Shown piece after piece: positions 6,177 through 6,311 of a stretch of DNA of 6,311 nt (its first letter is position 1; the number at the start of each line of letters is the position of its first letter). Position numbers and translations under genes: made by a program. Location: NCBI GenBank assembly GCA_021300075.1, contig JAJTIB010000093.1, forward strand, positions 1 to 6,311, given 5' to 3'. The DNA comes from Rickettsiales bacterium. GTDB lineage: Bacteria > Pseudomonadota > Alphaproteobacteria > Rickettsiales > UBA3002. The notes beneath the pieces were generated by a model, which saw nothing but the letters and a program-made list of their open reading frames with translations, had not been told where the DNA came from and did not search any database.

Positions 6177-6311
6177 AATTGCAAAACCCCCGCATCGTAA
6201 AGATACTTGAACAGCAGCACAGGAATAACGGCTAAAACCGTTGTAATCCATGCTTTTTTCTTGATGTTTGGATTACGAAAACATTTAAAAGAACTGCATT
6301 CTGGAGAGAAA
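6173..6311 (-). CDS. C-terminal end of a small membrane protein, possibly DUF1467 family (partial)
   Basis: A frame open at the right window edge gives 45 residues and a TGA at 6175-6173. It holds a polar stretch with two cysteines (CSSFKC), then NPNIKKKAWITT, then one hydrophobic segment (WITTVLAVIPVLLFKYLY) and the end DAGVLQL. The Lys-rich patch before the helix suggests that side faces the cytoplasm. Evidence that this is a gene: the stop overlaps the next start as ATGA, and the basic-then-hydrophobic pattern looks like protein. The pattern N-P-x-x-x-K-K-A-x-x-T-T followed by a helix resembles, from memory, the second half of alphaproteobacterial DUF1467 proteins. These commonly lie upstream of proS. 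That identity is an inference from a short fragment. The N-terminal part lies beyond the window. Confidence 0.55.
   Translation of the reverse strand, partial: FSPECSSFKCFRNPNIKKKAWITTVLAVIPVLLFKYLYDAGVLQL

Noticed and set aside
6227..6242. AACGG-CTAAAA-CCGTT hairpin
   Set aside because: It is a perfect but 5-bp stem inside the partial membrane-protein frame, with no U-run. Palindromes this short are common by chance.
6177..6251. Longer start at 6251 for the secreted protein
   Set aside because: The added 25 residues do not look like a signal peptide, and the bases are better explained by the membrane-protein frame that ends at 6173. The ATG at 6176 starts directly at a clean signal peptide.

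Overview
The window looks like an ordinary, well-conserved piece of an alphaproteobacterial chromosome with mid-range GC content. The main support is the gene order proS - lolC/E - lolD - dnaE, which I recall as a typical alphaproteobacterial arrangement. Supporting details are a short prolyl-tRNA synthetase without the full editing insertion, a single LolC/LolE-type permease, and a Lol operon joined directly to dnaE. The species cannot be named from the sequence alone. Every gene I can support lies on the minus strand, so transcription runs from high to low coordinates.

Layout in the direction of transcription. (1) 6311-6173: the 3' end of a small membrane-protein gene that runs off the window edge, possibly DUF1467. 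(2) 6176-5787: a small Sec-exported protein of unknown function, overlapping the previous gene by ATGA. (3) 5786-5640: a spacer dominated by an imperfect inverted repeat of about 89 bp. (4) 5639-5232: a small cysteine-rich lipoprotein. (5) 5231-5019: a noncoding leader with a weak candidate promoter. (6) 5018-3696: proS. (7) 3699-2464: a LolC/LolE-family permease. (8) 2471-1779: lolD. (9) 1782-1: the N-terminal half of dnaE, cut by the window edge.

proS, the permease gene, lolD and dnaE overlap at every junction (4, 8 and 4 bp), so they are probably one transcript with coupled translation. Their products do different jobs: tRNA-Pro charging, extraction of lipoproteins from the inner membrane, and chromosome replication. 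The two small envelope genes upstream are the least conserved-looking part. They sit between the DUF1467-like gene and proS and flank the repeat, and the lipoprotein is a plausible client of the Lol transporter encoded just downstream.

I found no tRNA, rRNA, CRISPR array, insertion sequence, phage gene or defence system, and no evidence of a previously undescribed system. The most useful points beyond standard annotation are the truncated small membrane-protein gene at the right edge, the interspersed repeat, and the two uncharacterised envelope proteins.
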